Below are positions 40,435 through 49,267 of a stretch of 64,000 nt of DNA, piece after piece. Each line of letters opens with the position of its first letter. The first letter of the stretch is position 1. The DNA is from Vicinamibacterales bacterium (GTDB lineage: Bacteria > Acidobacteriota > Vicinamibacteria > Vicinamibacterales > UBA2999), in contig JAWKHS010000013.1 of NCBI GenBank assembly GCA_041394705.1, forward strand, positions 140,579-204,578, in the 5' to 3' direction. The position numbers were made by a program, and so were the translations under genes. The notes beneath the pieces are model-generated. The model did no database searches. It was not told the DNA's origin and saw nothing but the letters and a program-made list of their open reading frames with translations.

Positions 40435-41589
40435 CTACCGCAGAGCCAGTACAGCGAACGCCGTCGCCATGTCGGACATGAACATCCGGCGCCACGGCTC
40501 GCCCTTGTCGCCGCCGTGCTCGCGGTCGAAGTTCAGCGAGTGCGATCGCCACGGCGCCCATGCCGGATCGTCGGCCTGCCCGGCGACCTGGTGCGCGCGC
40601 AGCCACGACTGACCGCGCGCCACGGCGGCGTCGGCGGAGGTCCGGCCCACTTCGCGCAACGCGTGGACGACCAGGCCAGTCGCATAGGCATCCGAGGCCG
40701 CGAGCAACGCCCCGTCGGTGGCGCCGGGCGCCGCATACGGCCCGGCGGCCTTGCTCCAGTGCCACTCGCCGAGATCCGCCAGCGACCATCCGCCGTCGGC
40801 GCGCTGGACGGATTCGAGATCGCGCACGAGGGCGTCGCGCTCCGGGGCCGTCACGATCCCGCTGAACCCCGCGGATGCCATGAGCGCCCACACTTTGTTG
40901 AACCGGCGCTGCGACGGCAGCCGGTCGTGCAGGTACGCGCGAAGGCGGTCGATTCCGGCGCGGCCCGAGGCATCCGTGCTGGCGGCCCGGCCCGGCGTCG
41001 AACCGGCGGCCATCGCGGCGAGCGTGGCGCCGTGGAACGCCGCGTCGGCCGTCTCGTACGGTTCCAGGCCGAAGTCCAGCCAGTCCCAGGCGCCGTCGGG
41101 GCGCTGGACCGCCCACAGCCGCGCCATGGCGCGCCGCGTCGTGGCGCTCGGCAACGCCGATCGGCCCAGCGTGTCGGTCCGCGTCAGGATCCACGCGGCG
41201 GTCACGGCTTCCACGCCCGCCGACTCGGTCTTCTTGGCCTCGGTGTGGTCGTAGTACGGCGCCTCGTCGCCCAGGTGTTCCACACGCAGGCGCAGCGTCT
41301 CCTGGATGCGCGCCTCGTGAGCGGTCGGCTCGGCCACGCCCATCGCCATCCGCAGCACCGGCCGCGCCAGGGCGTACGGGATCGCGGTGTGGCAGGACAG
41401 GCACGTCGTGGTCCCGCCGCCGGTCTTGAGGGGCTTGGCCTTCGCCCACCAGAGATCCATGCGGGCGTCGAGGTACCGCGCCGCCGCGGCGGCGTCCCAC
41501 GCCTCGGCCGCGTCGGGCCGGGTGCCCCCGGACGCGACGAGCGCCATCACCACCGCCAGCCCCACCCCGGTGAGTGTCCGTCGTGTCAT
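40435..41589 (-). CDS. Secreted terpenoid-cyclase-fold protein with one haem c site
   Basis: A 384-residue protein from the ATG at 41589 with a signal peptide (LTGVGLAVVMALVASGG). A single CxxCH (TTTCLSCHTAIPYALARP) near residue 60 indicates covalent haem. The rest is an alpha-toroid with QW-like repeats: LWAVQRPDGAWDWLDFGLEP, then DLESVQRADGGWSLADLGEW and RGQSWLRAHQVAGQADD. This combines a squalene-hopene-cyclase-like or prenyltransferase-like barrel with a cytochrome signature. There is no DxDD motif that I can see, so cyclase activity is unlikely. An oxidative or binding function in the periplasm is inferred. Confidence 0.8.
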   Translation of the reverse strand: MTRRTLTGVGLAVVMALVASGGTRPDAAEAWDAAAAARYLDARMDLWWAKAKPLKTGGGTTTCLSCHTAIPYALARPVLRMAMGVAEPTAHEARIQETLRLRVEHLGDEAPYYDHTEAKKTESAGVEAVTAAWILTRTDTLGRSALPSATTRRAMARLWAVQRPDGAWDWLDFGLEPYETADAAFHGATLAAMAAGSTPGRAASTDASGRAGIDRLRAYLHDRLPSQRRFNKVWALMASAGFSGIVTAPERDALVRDLESVQRADGGWSLADLGEWHWSKAAGPYAAPGATDGALLAASDAYATGLVVHALREVGRTSADAAVARGQSWLRAHQVAGQADDPAWAPWRSHSLNFDREHGGDKGEPWRRMFMSDMATAFAVLALR

Positions 41590-41735
41590 GTGGCGGATCT
41601 CACCACCCGCCGGCTGGACCGTCAAGCGGCCGGCCGGCCGTCGAGCCGATGTGTTCCCGCCGGGGTCCGCGGCCGAGCCCGGGCCACCGGGCCGGACGCT
41701 GGACGGCGTCCACGGCATGCTCTACAGTTCGGCCC

Positions 41736-42737
41736 ATGCCGCCGACACCCCTCCTGCCCGTCCTGACGACCGAGGACGTCATCAACGCCATGCGCAACCT
41801 GCGCATGAACCAGCGCGTGAACTTCTGGGCGTTCTACTCGAGTCAGCTCGGCGGGATCGTGACGGACCCGGCGCTGATGGTCATCGCCTTCGACGACCAC
41901 ATGGTGCACCGCGGCCACGGCATCTTCGACACGGCCAGCCTGGTGGACGGCAAGGTCTACGACCTCGACGCGCACTTCGAGCGCTTCCTGAAGTCGGCCG
42001 AGCGGGCGAAGCTGACGCTGCCGGACACGCCCGAGCGGATGAAGGCCATCATTCTCGAGACGGCCGAAGTGGCCGGCCACAGCGACGGCGCCATCCGCTA
42101 CTGGCTGTCGTCGGGCCCGGGCAGCCTGGAGCTCAGCCCCGCCAAGGGCGCCAAACCCGGGTTCTTCGTGATGGTGTTCGCGGGCCTCACCTACCCCGAG
42201 CACTGGTACACCGACGGCCTCCGGGTGATGACCACGACGTACCCGATCAAGCCGTCGCTGTACGCCATTACCAAGACGACGAACTACCTGCCCAACGTCC
42301 TCATGCAGATGGAGGCGAAGTCGGCAGGGCTGGACAACGGGGTGTTCATCGACGCCGACGGCAACGTCGGCGAGAGCTCGAACATGAACGTGGCGTTCGT
42401 CACCAGGGACGGCGTGCTCCGCCACCCCACGTTCGACCACATCCTGTCGGGGTGCACGTCGCTGCGGCTGCTGGATCTGGCCAAGGAGCTCGTCGGCCAG
42501 GGCCTCCTGACCGGCGTGGAGGTGTGCAAGATCCCGGTGGACGACGCGCGGGCCGCACGGGAGATGCTGCTCATCGGCAGCTCGATCAAGGTGGCACCGA
42601 TCGTCGAATGGGACGGCAAACCCATCAACGACGGCAAGCCGGGCCCGGTCGCCAAGGCGCTGCTCGACCTGCTGGAGCGCGACTCGCACCAGGCGGGCGA
42701 CCGGCTGCGCGACCCGAAAGACCGCGACTTCGACTGA
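41736..42737 (+). CDS. Class IV aminotransferase (BCAT / D-amino acid type)
   Basis: A 333-residue PLP enzyme of fold type IV. Features: HMVHRGHGIFDTASLVDGKV near the start, RYWLSSGPGSLELSP, the Lys region AITKTTNYLPNVLMQMEAK, phosphate-binding GESSNMNVAFVTRDG and ILSGCTSLRLLDLAKELV. The substrate could be branched-chain or D-amino acids; residues that separate the subgroups cannot be assigned by eye. ATG at 41736. It is convergent with the following hydrolase-like gene across a palindromic element. Confidence 0.9.
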   Translation: MPPTPLLPVLTTEDVINAMRNLRMNQRVNFWAFYSSQLGGIVTDPALMVIAFDDHMVHRGHGIFDTASLVDGKVYDLDAHFERFLKSAERAKLTLPDTPERMKAIILETAEVAGHSDGAIRYWLSSGPGSLELSPAKGAKPGFFVMVFAGLTYPEHWYTDGLRVMTTTYPIKPSLYAITKTTNYLPNVLMQMEAKSAGLDNGVFIDADGNVGESSNMNVAFVTRDGVLRHPTFDHILSGCTSLRLLDLAKELVGQGLLTGVEVCKIPVDDARAAREMLLIGSSIKVAPIVEWDGKPINDGKPGPVAKALLDLLERDSHQAGDRLRDPKDRDFD

Positions 42738-42765
42738 TCGTCCGGGACGACCATCGAGTTGGCGT

Positions 42766-42875
42766 CCGGATGATCCCTTCGTCCGGCGGAGATGATCGTA
42801 CGGCGTCAGTTGGCGGGTAGCGTCTCAGCAAGACTGAGCGCTACCTTGGCGAAGCCGGAGGAAGGGATCGTCCGG
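42766..42875. repeat. Long palindromic element between convergent genes
   Basis: Outer arms are about 22 bp (42766-42787 and 42854-42875; CCGGATGATCCC against CCGGACGATCCC). Inside is a hairpin at 42817-42844 with arms GTAGCG-T-CTCAG and CTGAG-CGCTAC. No coding sequence. It could be a REP/MITE-like element or a bidirectional terminator without a U-tract. Confidence 0.65.
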
Positions 42876-42900
42876 GCGCCAGCTCGTTCCCGCTGCGCCG

Positions 42901-43857
42901 CTACGAGGGCGGCGGGTGCGCCGTGAGGAACGGCACGGCCTCGTTGATCGTCAGGTCGGCCTTGCCGAACGTGTCCGTGTAGGTCGCGCCAGGAATCGTC
43001 TTCAGCGTGACCTGGGTGCCCTGGAGCTTGCCCTCGTAGGCCTTCACGTTCTCCATGGCCGACGTGTCGCCCGCGCCGATGAGCCACAGGGTGGGCGCCT
43101 TGATCTCCGCCGGCTCGAGCGGCGGGTAGTCCAGCATCGCGCCGAGCGCCATCGCGGACACGGCCACGCCGTTGTCCCAGGCCGCGCGGTCGCTGGCCGA
43201 CATCTTCGCCAGGTCCAGCGTGCCGGCCGCCTGCGCGTCCACCATCGGCTGCCACTTGGCCCGCATCCCGGTCACGGCGTCCTTGATGATGCCGCTCAGC
43301 GGCGGACCGAAGTCGGCGCTGACGAGCACGGCCGAGACCACGCGGTCCGACCGGGCGGCGATGTAGCGGGCGATGGTAGCGCCGTGCCCGAAGCCCCAGA
43401 GGTGGAACTTCGTCGCGCCGGCGGCATCGGCCACCGCGAGCACGTCCGCGATCATCTTGTCGAGCCCGTAGTCGGCCAGGGTCTTGGGCTTGTCGCTGTC
43501 GCCGGTGCCGCGCTCGTCGGGCGTGATGAGCGTGAACCTGTCCTTCAGCTTGGTGACGTACTCCCGGTCGGCCCAGCCCCGGGCGGTGTAGCCGCCGCCG
43601 TGCAGCATGATCAGGAACGGCCCGGTGCCGGTCATGTCATAGGCGATCTTGGTGCCGTCGGGCGACGTGGCCATCTTGCGGGCCGGAGCGGCGGCAGAGG
43701 CGGCCGCGGCGCCGGCGGCGGCCGCGGGAGCGGTCGGGGTGGTCGGTTGCGAACTGCCCGAGGGCCTGGACGTGGCGCACGCGCTCGCGGTGAGCGCGAG
43801 GGTGATGCTGACGACGATCTTCAGGCGACGGGCGGTCGCGACATCGTGGCGTGTCAT
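42901..43857 (-). CDS. Alpha/beta-hydrolase-fold lipoprotein, catalytic residues missing
   Basis: From the ATG at 43857 (GGAGG 6 nt upstream) a 318-residue protein with a lipoprotein signal (LALTASACATS). An Ala/Pro-rich linker leads to the fold: oxyanion HGGGYTARGW, then DERGTGDSDKP. The nucleophile elbow reads FHLWGFGHGATIARYIA, with Gly where Ser/Cys/Asp is required. The late His region reads IPGATYTDTFGKA, without His. It therefore looks like a non-catalytic hydrolase-fold protein anchored in the envelope. The Asp loop (GAGDTSAM) is kept. The frame is undisturbed, so selection for another function is likely. Confidence 0.85.
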   Translation of the reverse strand: MTRHDVATARRLKIVVSITLALTASACATSRPSGSSQPTTPTAPAAAAGAAAASAAAPARKMATSPDGTKIAYDMTGTGPFLIMLHGGGYTARGWADREYVTKLKDRFTLITPDERGTGDSDKPKTLADYGLDKMIADVLAVADAAGATKFHLWGFGHGATIARYIAARSDRVVSAVLVSADFGPPLSGIIKDAVTGMRAKWQPMVDAQAAGTLDLAKMSASDRAAWDNGVAVSAMALGAMLDYPPLEPAEIKAPTLWLIGAGDTSAMENVKAYEGKLQGTQVTLKTIPGATYTDTFGKADLTINEAVPFLTAHPPPS

Positions 43858-43966
43858 GTCGTGCCTCCGTGCAATCGTCCCGAATTGTGAGGGCGCGGCG
43901 CGGGTTTGGCAAGGGGCACGCGCGGGCGGCGCGGACGAGGTCGCGCGCCGGGCCCTGGAATCCGGC

Positions 43967-46672
43967 CTACGACGCGCGCAGCGCCGCGAGAGGATCGAGG
44001 CGCAGCGCGCGAGCCACGGGCACCAGGGCGGCCACGACGCCGACGGCGGCCACGCCGAACCCGGCGGCCACGAAACTCCAGGCGTCGAGCGGCGACACGC
44101 CGTAGAGCTGCGCCCCCAGCGACCCGGCGATCGCGGCGGCGGCCAGCAGCCCCAGCGCCGTGCCGGCGGCGACGCTCGTGGCGGCCTGCGCCGCGACGAG
44201 GGCCGCGATCTCCCGCGGCGAGGCGCCGAGGGCCGTGCGCACGCCGATCTCGCGCGTGCGCCGCGTGGTCGCGTGCGCCAGCACGCCGAACAGGCCGGTG
44301 CCCGCCACGACCAGGGCGACGGCGGCGAGCCCTGCGAGCACGGCGGCGTACAGGCGCGGCATGGCGAGGGCGGCCGCCAGGCGATCGTCCATGGCCGCGA
44401 TGGCGTCGACCACGACCGACGGATCGGCCGCGCGGGCCGCCGCACGCAGCGCAGGGACCGCCGTCGCGGGGTCGTCGACCGTGCGCACGACGGCGAGCAC
44501 CTCGGGCATGGCGTCGGTCCACTGGGCGAACGGAAAGTAGAGCTCTGGCACCGGCGGATCGTAGAGACCGGCCGTGTCGGACGGCGCCGCGGAGAACCCG
44601 CCCTGGCGCACGTTGTCCACCACGCCGACCACCTCCCACTCCTCGTGCCCGTTGACGCCCAGCGCCATCCGGCGTCCCACGCCGGTGCCGCCGAGATACT
44701 GCGTGGCGAACGCCTGGTTCACGACCACCACGGGCGGTGACTGCGGCGTGTCGGTGTCCGCCACGTGGCGGCCCGAGCGCAGCCGCAGACCGAGCGCCGC
44801 CGCGTAGTCCGCCGTCACGGCCCGCACGGCCGTCTGGACGTCGATCGTGCGGGCCGGATCGAGCGGTGACGGCATCGTGATGCCGCGAAACCCGCCCGAC
44901 GCGACGAGCGGCAGCGCCGTGCCCAGGCCGGCGTGGGTCACGCCCGGCGCCCCCGCCAGCGCTTCGTGGAGCGTCCTCGCGAACGCGGCCCGGCGCTCGG
45001 CGGAGACGTCGGCCGGCAGCACGAGCCGCGCCGTGAGCACGTGGCGCGGATCGTAGCCGCGGTCCGCGGCGAAGAGATGCGCCGCGCTTCGGGCGAGCAG
45101 GGCGGTGACGACGAGCAGCACGCAGGCGATGGCGACCTGCGCCGTCATCAGCGCGGCGCGGAGACGGGACGCCAGTGTCCTGGCCGAGCCGCCCACGGGG
45201 GCCAGGCTGTCTTCGCCGAGCACCGCGACGATCCGGTCGCGCGACGCGACCCACGCCGGGACGAGCCCGCACGCCATGCTGGCGAGACCGGTGACGAGGG
45301 AGGCCAGCGTCGCGACCCGCCAGTCGAGGCGGATGTCCACCAGCCGGGGAAAGTCGTCGGGCAGCCACCGGGGCAGGACCGTGTGCACGGCCGCCGCCAG
45401 GGCCAGCCCCGCCGCGGTGCCGACCGCGCCCATCCACACGCTCTCGACCATCCACTGTCGCGCCAGCCGTGAGGCGCTGGCGCCAAGGGCGGCGCGGACC
45501 GCCGATTCGCGGCGCCGCTCGGCCGCGCGCGCGAGCTGGACGTTGGCCGTACTGGCCACGGCGGCGACGAAGAGCAGGCCCACACCGGCCAGGAGCAGCA
45601 GGAGGCCGGGACGGACCTCGCGCGTCAGCACGTCCCTGGCGGGCTCGGCGGCGATGGCCGCCTCGCCGTCGGCGCCGAACAACGCAAGGCCGGCCTGCCG
45701 CAGGTCCGGGGCGTGGCGGACCCTGGCGGTCGCCTCGGCGGCGGCCTGCGCCGGCGCGACGCCGGGGCGCAGACGCGCCATGGCCGCGAAGATCATCACG
45801 CGGCGCACCCCGCCCTCGCCGGGCACGGGCGGCACGTGCAGGGGCGTCCAGGCCTGCGCACGGTGATCCGGCACGGCGAAGGTCCCGGGCATGACGCCGA
45901 CGACGGTGCGCGGCTGTCCGTCGAGGCGGACCTGGCGTCCGATCACGTCGGCCCGTCCGCCGAACGCTCGCTGCCAGAGCCCGTGCGACAGGAGCAGCGT
46001 GGGCACGGCCCCCGGCAGGGCATCGGCGTCGACGAAGCCGCGCCCCAGCGCGGGGCGGGCGGCGAGCACCGTGAGCAGCGACGGCGTGATGGCGCTGACG
46101 GGCACACGATCCGCCTCGGCGCCGTCGATGGCCAGCGTGCGCGGGCCGCCCTGGAACCATCCGCCGATCTCGTCCACCGTCCGGTGGTCGGAGCGCCACG
46201 CCAGGTAGGCGGCGTTGGTCAGGGTCCACGGCACGCGTCCGCGCTGGCCCCCACGCGTCTCCTCCAGCCGAACGAGCCGGTCGGGCTCGGTCCACGGCAG
46301 CGGCCTGAACACGACGCCGTAGACGAGGCTGAAGAGCGTGGTCGTGGCGCCCACCGCGAACGCCATCAGCACGACCGCGAACAGCGTGGACTGCGGACGG
46401 CGCAGCGCCAGACGCACCGTGGCGGCGAGGTCCTGGCGAGCGTCGTCGAGCGCGGGCACGGACCGCGTGTCGCGGTGCAGGCCGCGCGTCCCCTCGACGC
46501 TGCCGAACCTGCGCCGCGCCTCGAGGCGGGCCTCGTGCGCCGTCAGGCCCCGCGCCTCGAGGTCGTCGGCGAGGAGCGCCAGGTGCGCGTCGATCTCCCG
46601 CCGCAGCTCGTCCTCGGCGCGGCCAGGGGCCGCGGCGTTCAGGAGGCGCTGCCACCATCGACGGACGGCCAT
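43967..46672 (-). CDS. Duplicated FtsX/MacB-type permease (ADOP-like)
   Basis: A 901-residue protein. A short N-terminal helical domain (EDELRREIDAHLALLADDLE, then ARGLTAHEARLEARRRFGS) is followed by TM1, a MacB-like periplasmic domain (RTVVGVMPGTFAVPD), three TM helices, and then a second copy of the same unit, ending in LVAGTGLFGVLAHATTRRTR and RTALGASPREIAALVAAQ. This architecture with a PadR partner is the acidobacterial duplicated orphan permease type. No ATPase is encoded nearby. It may move or signal about lipophilic compounds; the substrate is unknown. Start ATG at 46672, overlapping the PadR stop. Confidence 0.92.
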   Translation of the reverse strand: MAVRRWWQRLLNAAAPGRAEDELRREIDAHLALLADDLEARGLTAHEARLEARRRFGSVEGTRGLHRDTRSVPALDDARQDLAATVRLALRRPQSTLFAVVLMAFAVGATTTLFSLVYGVVFRPLPWTEPDRLVRLEETRGGQRGRVPWTLTNAAYLAWRSDHRTVDEIGGWFQGGPRTLAIDGAEADRVPVSAITPSLLTVLAARPALGRGFVDADALPGAVPTLLLSHGLWQRAFGGRADVIGRQVRLDGQPRTVVGVMPGTFAVPDHRAQAWTPLHVPPVPGEGGVRRVMIFAAMARLRPGVAPAQAAAEATARVRHAPDLRQAGLALFGADGEAAIAAEPARDVLTREVRPGLLLLLAGVGLLFVAAVASTANVQLARAAERRRESAVRAALGASASRLARQWMVESVWMGAVGTAAGLALAAAVHTVLPRWLPDDFPRLVDIRLDWRVATLASLVTGLASMACGLVPAWVASRDRIVAVLGEDSLAPVGGSARTLASRLRAALMTAQVAIACVLLVVTALLARSAAHLFAADRGYDPRHVLTARLVLPADVSAERRAAFARTLHEALAGAPGVTHAGLGTALPLVASGGFRGITMPSPLDPARTIDVQTAVRAVTADYAAALGLRLRSGRHVADTDTPQSPPVVVVNQAFATQYLGGTGVGRRMALGVNGHEEWEVVGVVDNVRQGGFSAAPSDTAGLYDPPVPELYFPFAQWTDAMPEVLAVVRTVDDPATAVPALRAAARAADPSVVVDAIAAMDDRLAAALAMPRLYAAVLAGLAAVALVVAGTGLFGVLAHATTRRTREIGVRTALGASPREIAALVAAQAATSVAAGTALGLLAAAAIAGSLGAQLYGVSPLDAWSFVAAGFGVAAVGVVAALVPVARALRLDPLAALRAS

Positions 46673-47019
46673 CAGCCCTCCTGCGGCAGCAGGCGCTCGA
46701 CCAGGCCCGACAGCCGGCGCCAGCGCCCGGTCTGGACGTCGAGGGCGCGGCGGCCCGCTTTCGTGATCGCGTAGTACTTCGCGTCGCGGTTGCTCTCGGT
46801 GCGCTGCCAGGCCCCGCGGATCCATCCCTTCTGCTCGAGCCGCACGAGCGCGGGATAGAGCGTGCCCTGGTTGAGCGGGAACGGATGCGCCGCCACCTGC
46901 TCGAGACGGGCCGCCAGGCCGTAGGCGTGCAGCGGGCCCATGGTGGCCAGGGCGCTGAGGACGATGAGGTCCAGCGTGCCCTGGAAGACCTCGACGCGCG
47001 AGATTCGTTCACTGGCCAT
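46672..47019 (-). CDS. PadR-family transcriptional regulator
   Basis: A 115-residue regulator from the ATG at 47019. It has the PadR winged helix: GTLDLIVLSALATMGPLHAY, then FPLNQGTLYPALVRLEQKGW and KYYAITKAGRRALD, ending in a short dimerisation helix. It overlaps the permease gene by 4 nt (ATGA). It probably represses the pair through the palindrome just upstream. Confidence 0.94.
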   Translation of the reverse strand: MASERISRVEVFQGTLDLIVLSALATMGPLHAYGLAARLEQVAAHPFPLNQGTLYPALVRLEQKGWIRGAWQRTESNRDAKYYAITKAGRRALDVQTGRWRRLSGLVERLLPQEG

Positions 47020-47039
47020 GCCAGTGGAGGCTCGCACAT

Positions 47040-47062
47040 CTCCACTTGGGGATCAAGTGGAG
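47040..47062. promoter_or_regulatory. Probable PadR operator
   Basis: A perfect 9-bp inverted repeat CTCCACTTG-GGGAT-CAAGTGGAG lies 21-43 nt upstream of the padR-like start. Its symmetry and position fit an autoregulatory operator. Confidence 0.72.
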
Positions 47063-47129
47063 GAGCGCCCGGGCCGGTGTCGATTCGCGCCGCGGCTCGT
47101 CCCACGGCCGGCGCCCGGCGCGGCGTCGG

Positions 47130-47492
47130 TCAGGCGATGGTGACGCCGTCGGGGAAGGCGTGGCGGCCGTCGGGGCCGAGCGGCAGGCGGGTCACGCCGC
47201 GGACGGCGTCGAGCGGCAGATCGCCATAGAGGTGCGGGAAGAGCGCGCCCCCGCGCGACGGCTCCCACCGGAGCGCCGGGCCGAGCGCCGACGGCGACAC
47301 GGCGACCAGCACGAGGTCCGGCACACCGGCGAAGTGGCGGGCGGCCGTCTCGGACACCTGCGCCGCCGTGGAGAAGTGGATGAACCCGTCGGCCACGTCC
47401 ACGGCCGAGCCGGTGAAGCGTCGCGCCGCCTCGGCCTGCCGCCACTCGCCGGCGCTGACCAGCTTGTAGATGAGGGCGGCGGAGGCGTCCAC
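47130..47492 (-). CDS. DUF952 family protein
   Basis: A 120-residue protein from GTG 47492. It has the DUF952 core: IYKLVSAGEWRQAEAARRFT, then DGFIHFSTAAQVSETAARHF, LVLVAVSPSALGPALRWEP and FPHLYGDLPLDAVRGVTRLP. The GFIHFS and FPHLYG motifs are diagnostic and align with an ADP-ribosyltransferase-like pocket in the family, but no activity is assigned. The start lies 2 nt from the stop of the symporter gene, suggesting cotranscription. Confidence 0.92.
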   Translation of the reverse strand: MDASAALIYKLVSAGEWRQAEAARRFTGSAVDVADGFIHFSTAAQVSETAARHFAGVPDLVLVAVSPSALGPALRWEPSRGGALFPHLYGDLPLDAVRGVTRLPLGPDGRHAFPDGVTIA

Positions 47493-47493
47493 G

Positions 47494-48822
47494 TCAGGCG
47501 CCTCGCTTCGCGTAGGCGGCCGCGACGCCGCTCAGCCCGATGAGGCCCACCATGTTCGGGAACACCTGCAGGACGTTCATCAGGTCGCCCCACGCCCACA
47601 CGACCTCGGGCCGGATGGCGGCGCCGAACGGGATGAGCAGGCAGTACGCCCAGCGGTACGGCATGGTGATGCCGCGTCCGAAGATGTACTGCAGGCACTG
47701 TTCGCCGTAGAACGCCCAGCCGATGAGGGTCGTGTAGCCGAACAGGAACGCGCAGAACGCCACCACCCAGCCGCCCACGAGCGGCACGGCGGCGTTGAAG
47801 GCCTGGGCGACGGCGGCCGTGCTCGTGAGATACGGCTGGCCCGCGTGCGCCGCCGCGATCGAGGTCTCGGCCACGCCGGACACGAGGATCGTGAGCGCGC
47901 TGATCGTGCCGGTGACGAAGGAGACGATGAAGACCTCCATCACCGCCTGGAGGCCCTGCTGCGACGGCCGGTCCGACTTCGCGGTGCCGTAGGCGAGGGC
48001 CGCCGTGCCGTAGCCGGCCTCGTTGGCATAGACGCCGCGCGCGATGCCGTAGCGCATGGCGATGAACCATCCGAAGCCCATCGTGGAGCGCGTGGTCAGG
48101 GCCTCGCTGAACACCAGCGACAGCACGTGCGGGATGCGTCCGGCGAACATCACGATCACGATGAGCCCGCCGGCCAGGTAGAGGCCGACCTTCAAGGGCG
48201 AGAGCTTCTCCGCCGCGCGGCCGATGGACTTGATGCCACGGATGATGACGGCCCAGACCAGCACCGCGACGGCGATGCCCGCGACCCACGTCGGCACGCC
48301 GAACACGCTGTCGAACACCACCGCGATCGAATTGGGCTGCGTGAAGGGCGTGGTCGTGAGCGCGCCGATGCCGGCGATGAGCGCGAAAGCCCGTGCGAGT
48401 CCGGGCGAGCCGAAGCCCTCGCGCAGGTACTGCATCGGGCCGGCCTTGATCGTGTCGCCCTCGGTCTGGCGGTACTTCACGCCCAGCACGGCCTCGGTGA
48501 ACTTGATGGCCGTGGCGACCAGGCCGTACACCCAGATCCAGAAGAGCGCGCCGGGCCCGCCCGAGATGATGGCCGTGGCGACGCCGGCGATGTTGCCGGT
48601 GCCGATGGTGGCGCCCAGGGCCGTCATGAACGACTGGAACGGCGTCAGGACACCGCCGGAGGCCTCGGCCTGCTGCGCCAGCATGGCGCGGAAGGCGTCC
48701 GGCAGGCGCCGGAACTGGACGAACCCGAGGCGGACGGTGAAGAAGACGCCGGCGCCGAGCAGCATCCAGACGACGACGTACTGGAACAGCCAGGTCGTCA
48801 GCGTGTCGATGAACGCGGCCAC
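47494..48822 (-). CDS. AGCS-family sodium:alanine symporter
   Basis: A 442-residue transporter from GTG 48822; the start is uncertain because no good ribosome-binding site is seen. About 10-11 TM helices. The AGCS signature is clear: FMTALGATIGTGNIAGVATA followed by IISGGPGALFWIWV, and MRYGIARGVYANEAGYGTAA. It imports alanine or glycine with sodium. It is the first gene of a set with the DUF952 gene. Confidence 0.92.
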   Translation of the reverse strand: MAAFIDTLTTWLFQYVVVWMLLGAGVFFTVRLGFVQFRRLPDAFRAMLAQQAEASGGVLTPFQSFMTALGATIGTGNIAGVATAIISGGPGALFWIWVYGLVATAIKFTEAVLGVKYRQTEGDTIKAGPMQYLREGFGSPGLARAFALIAGIGALTTTPFTQPNSIAVVFDSVFGVPTWVAGIAVAVLVWAVIIRGIKSIGRAAEKLSPLKVGLYLAGGLIVIVMFAGRIPHVLSLVFSEALTTRSTMGFGWFIAMRYGIARGVYANEAGYGTAALAYGTAKSDRPSQQGLQAVMEVFIVSFVTGTISALTILVSGVAETSIAAAHAGQPYLTSTAAVAQAFNAAVPLVGGWVVAFCAFLFGYTTLIGWAFYGEQCLQYIFGRGITMPYRWAYCLLIPFGAAIRPEVVWAWGDLMNVLQVFPNMVGLIGLSGVAAAYAKRGA

Positions 48823-48860
48823 GGGGAGGGTCGCCGGGTCTGGGGTCTCGAACGGAGCGG

Positions 48861-49250
48861 TCAGCGCCTGACGTTGAAGGTCCGCTTGCCCACCGACACG
48901 CCGTCGGCGAACACCTCGACGCTGTAGTCGCCCTCGGGGAAGCCCGACGCGCTCTGGAGGTTGAACGACGTGGCGCCCGCGCCCTGGAACTTGACGGTCT
49001 TCTCGCGCTCGCTCAGGAACTGCGAGCCGTAGTACCACTTCACCGCGATGACCCCGTTGCCGCGGCTGCTGTTCAGGGCCGAGACGTAGATCGTGTCGTT
49101 CGGCTTGAAGGTGGTGGCCTGGGCGGCCACGCTCTGGTCGACGTTCAGCGAGCGGCCCAGCTGAATGGCGTCGACGGCAATCGGCTTGGAACACGCCGCG
49201 GCGAACACGGCCAGCGCCGCTGCCACCGCGAATTTGCCCGTGCGAGACAT
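48861..49250 (-). CDS. Small lipoprotein with beta-sandwich domain
   Basis: A 129-residue lipoprotein (AVAAALAVFAAACSKPIAV, Cys at 20). The mature part is predicted all-beta: FKPNDTIYVSALNSS, then GVIAVKWYYGSQFLSERE, SASGFPEGDYSVEVFADGVS and VGKRTFNVRR. The ending G.YSVEVF.DG..VG...F.V is typical of Ig-like domains in acidobacterial and planctomycete surface proteins. The function is unknown. The gene is 38 nt upstream of the symporter start. Confidence 0.83.
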   Translation of the reverse strand: MSRTGKFAVAAALAVFAAACSKPIAVDAIQLGRSLNVDQSVAAQATTFKPNDTIYVSALNSSRGNGVIAVKWYYGSQFLSEREKTVKFQGAGATSFNLQSASGFPEGDYSVEVFADGVSVGKRTFNVRR

Positions 49251-49267
49251 CCCGGTAGTCTACCCGC

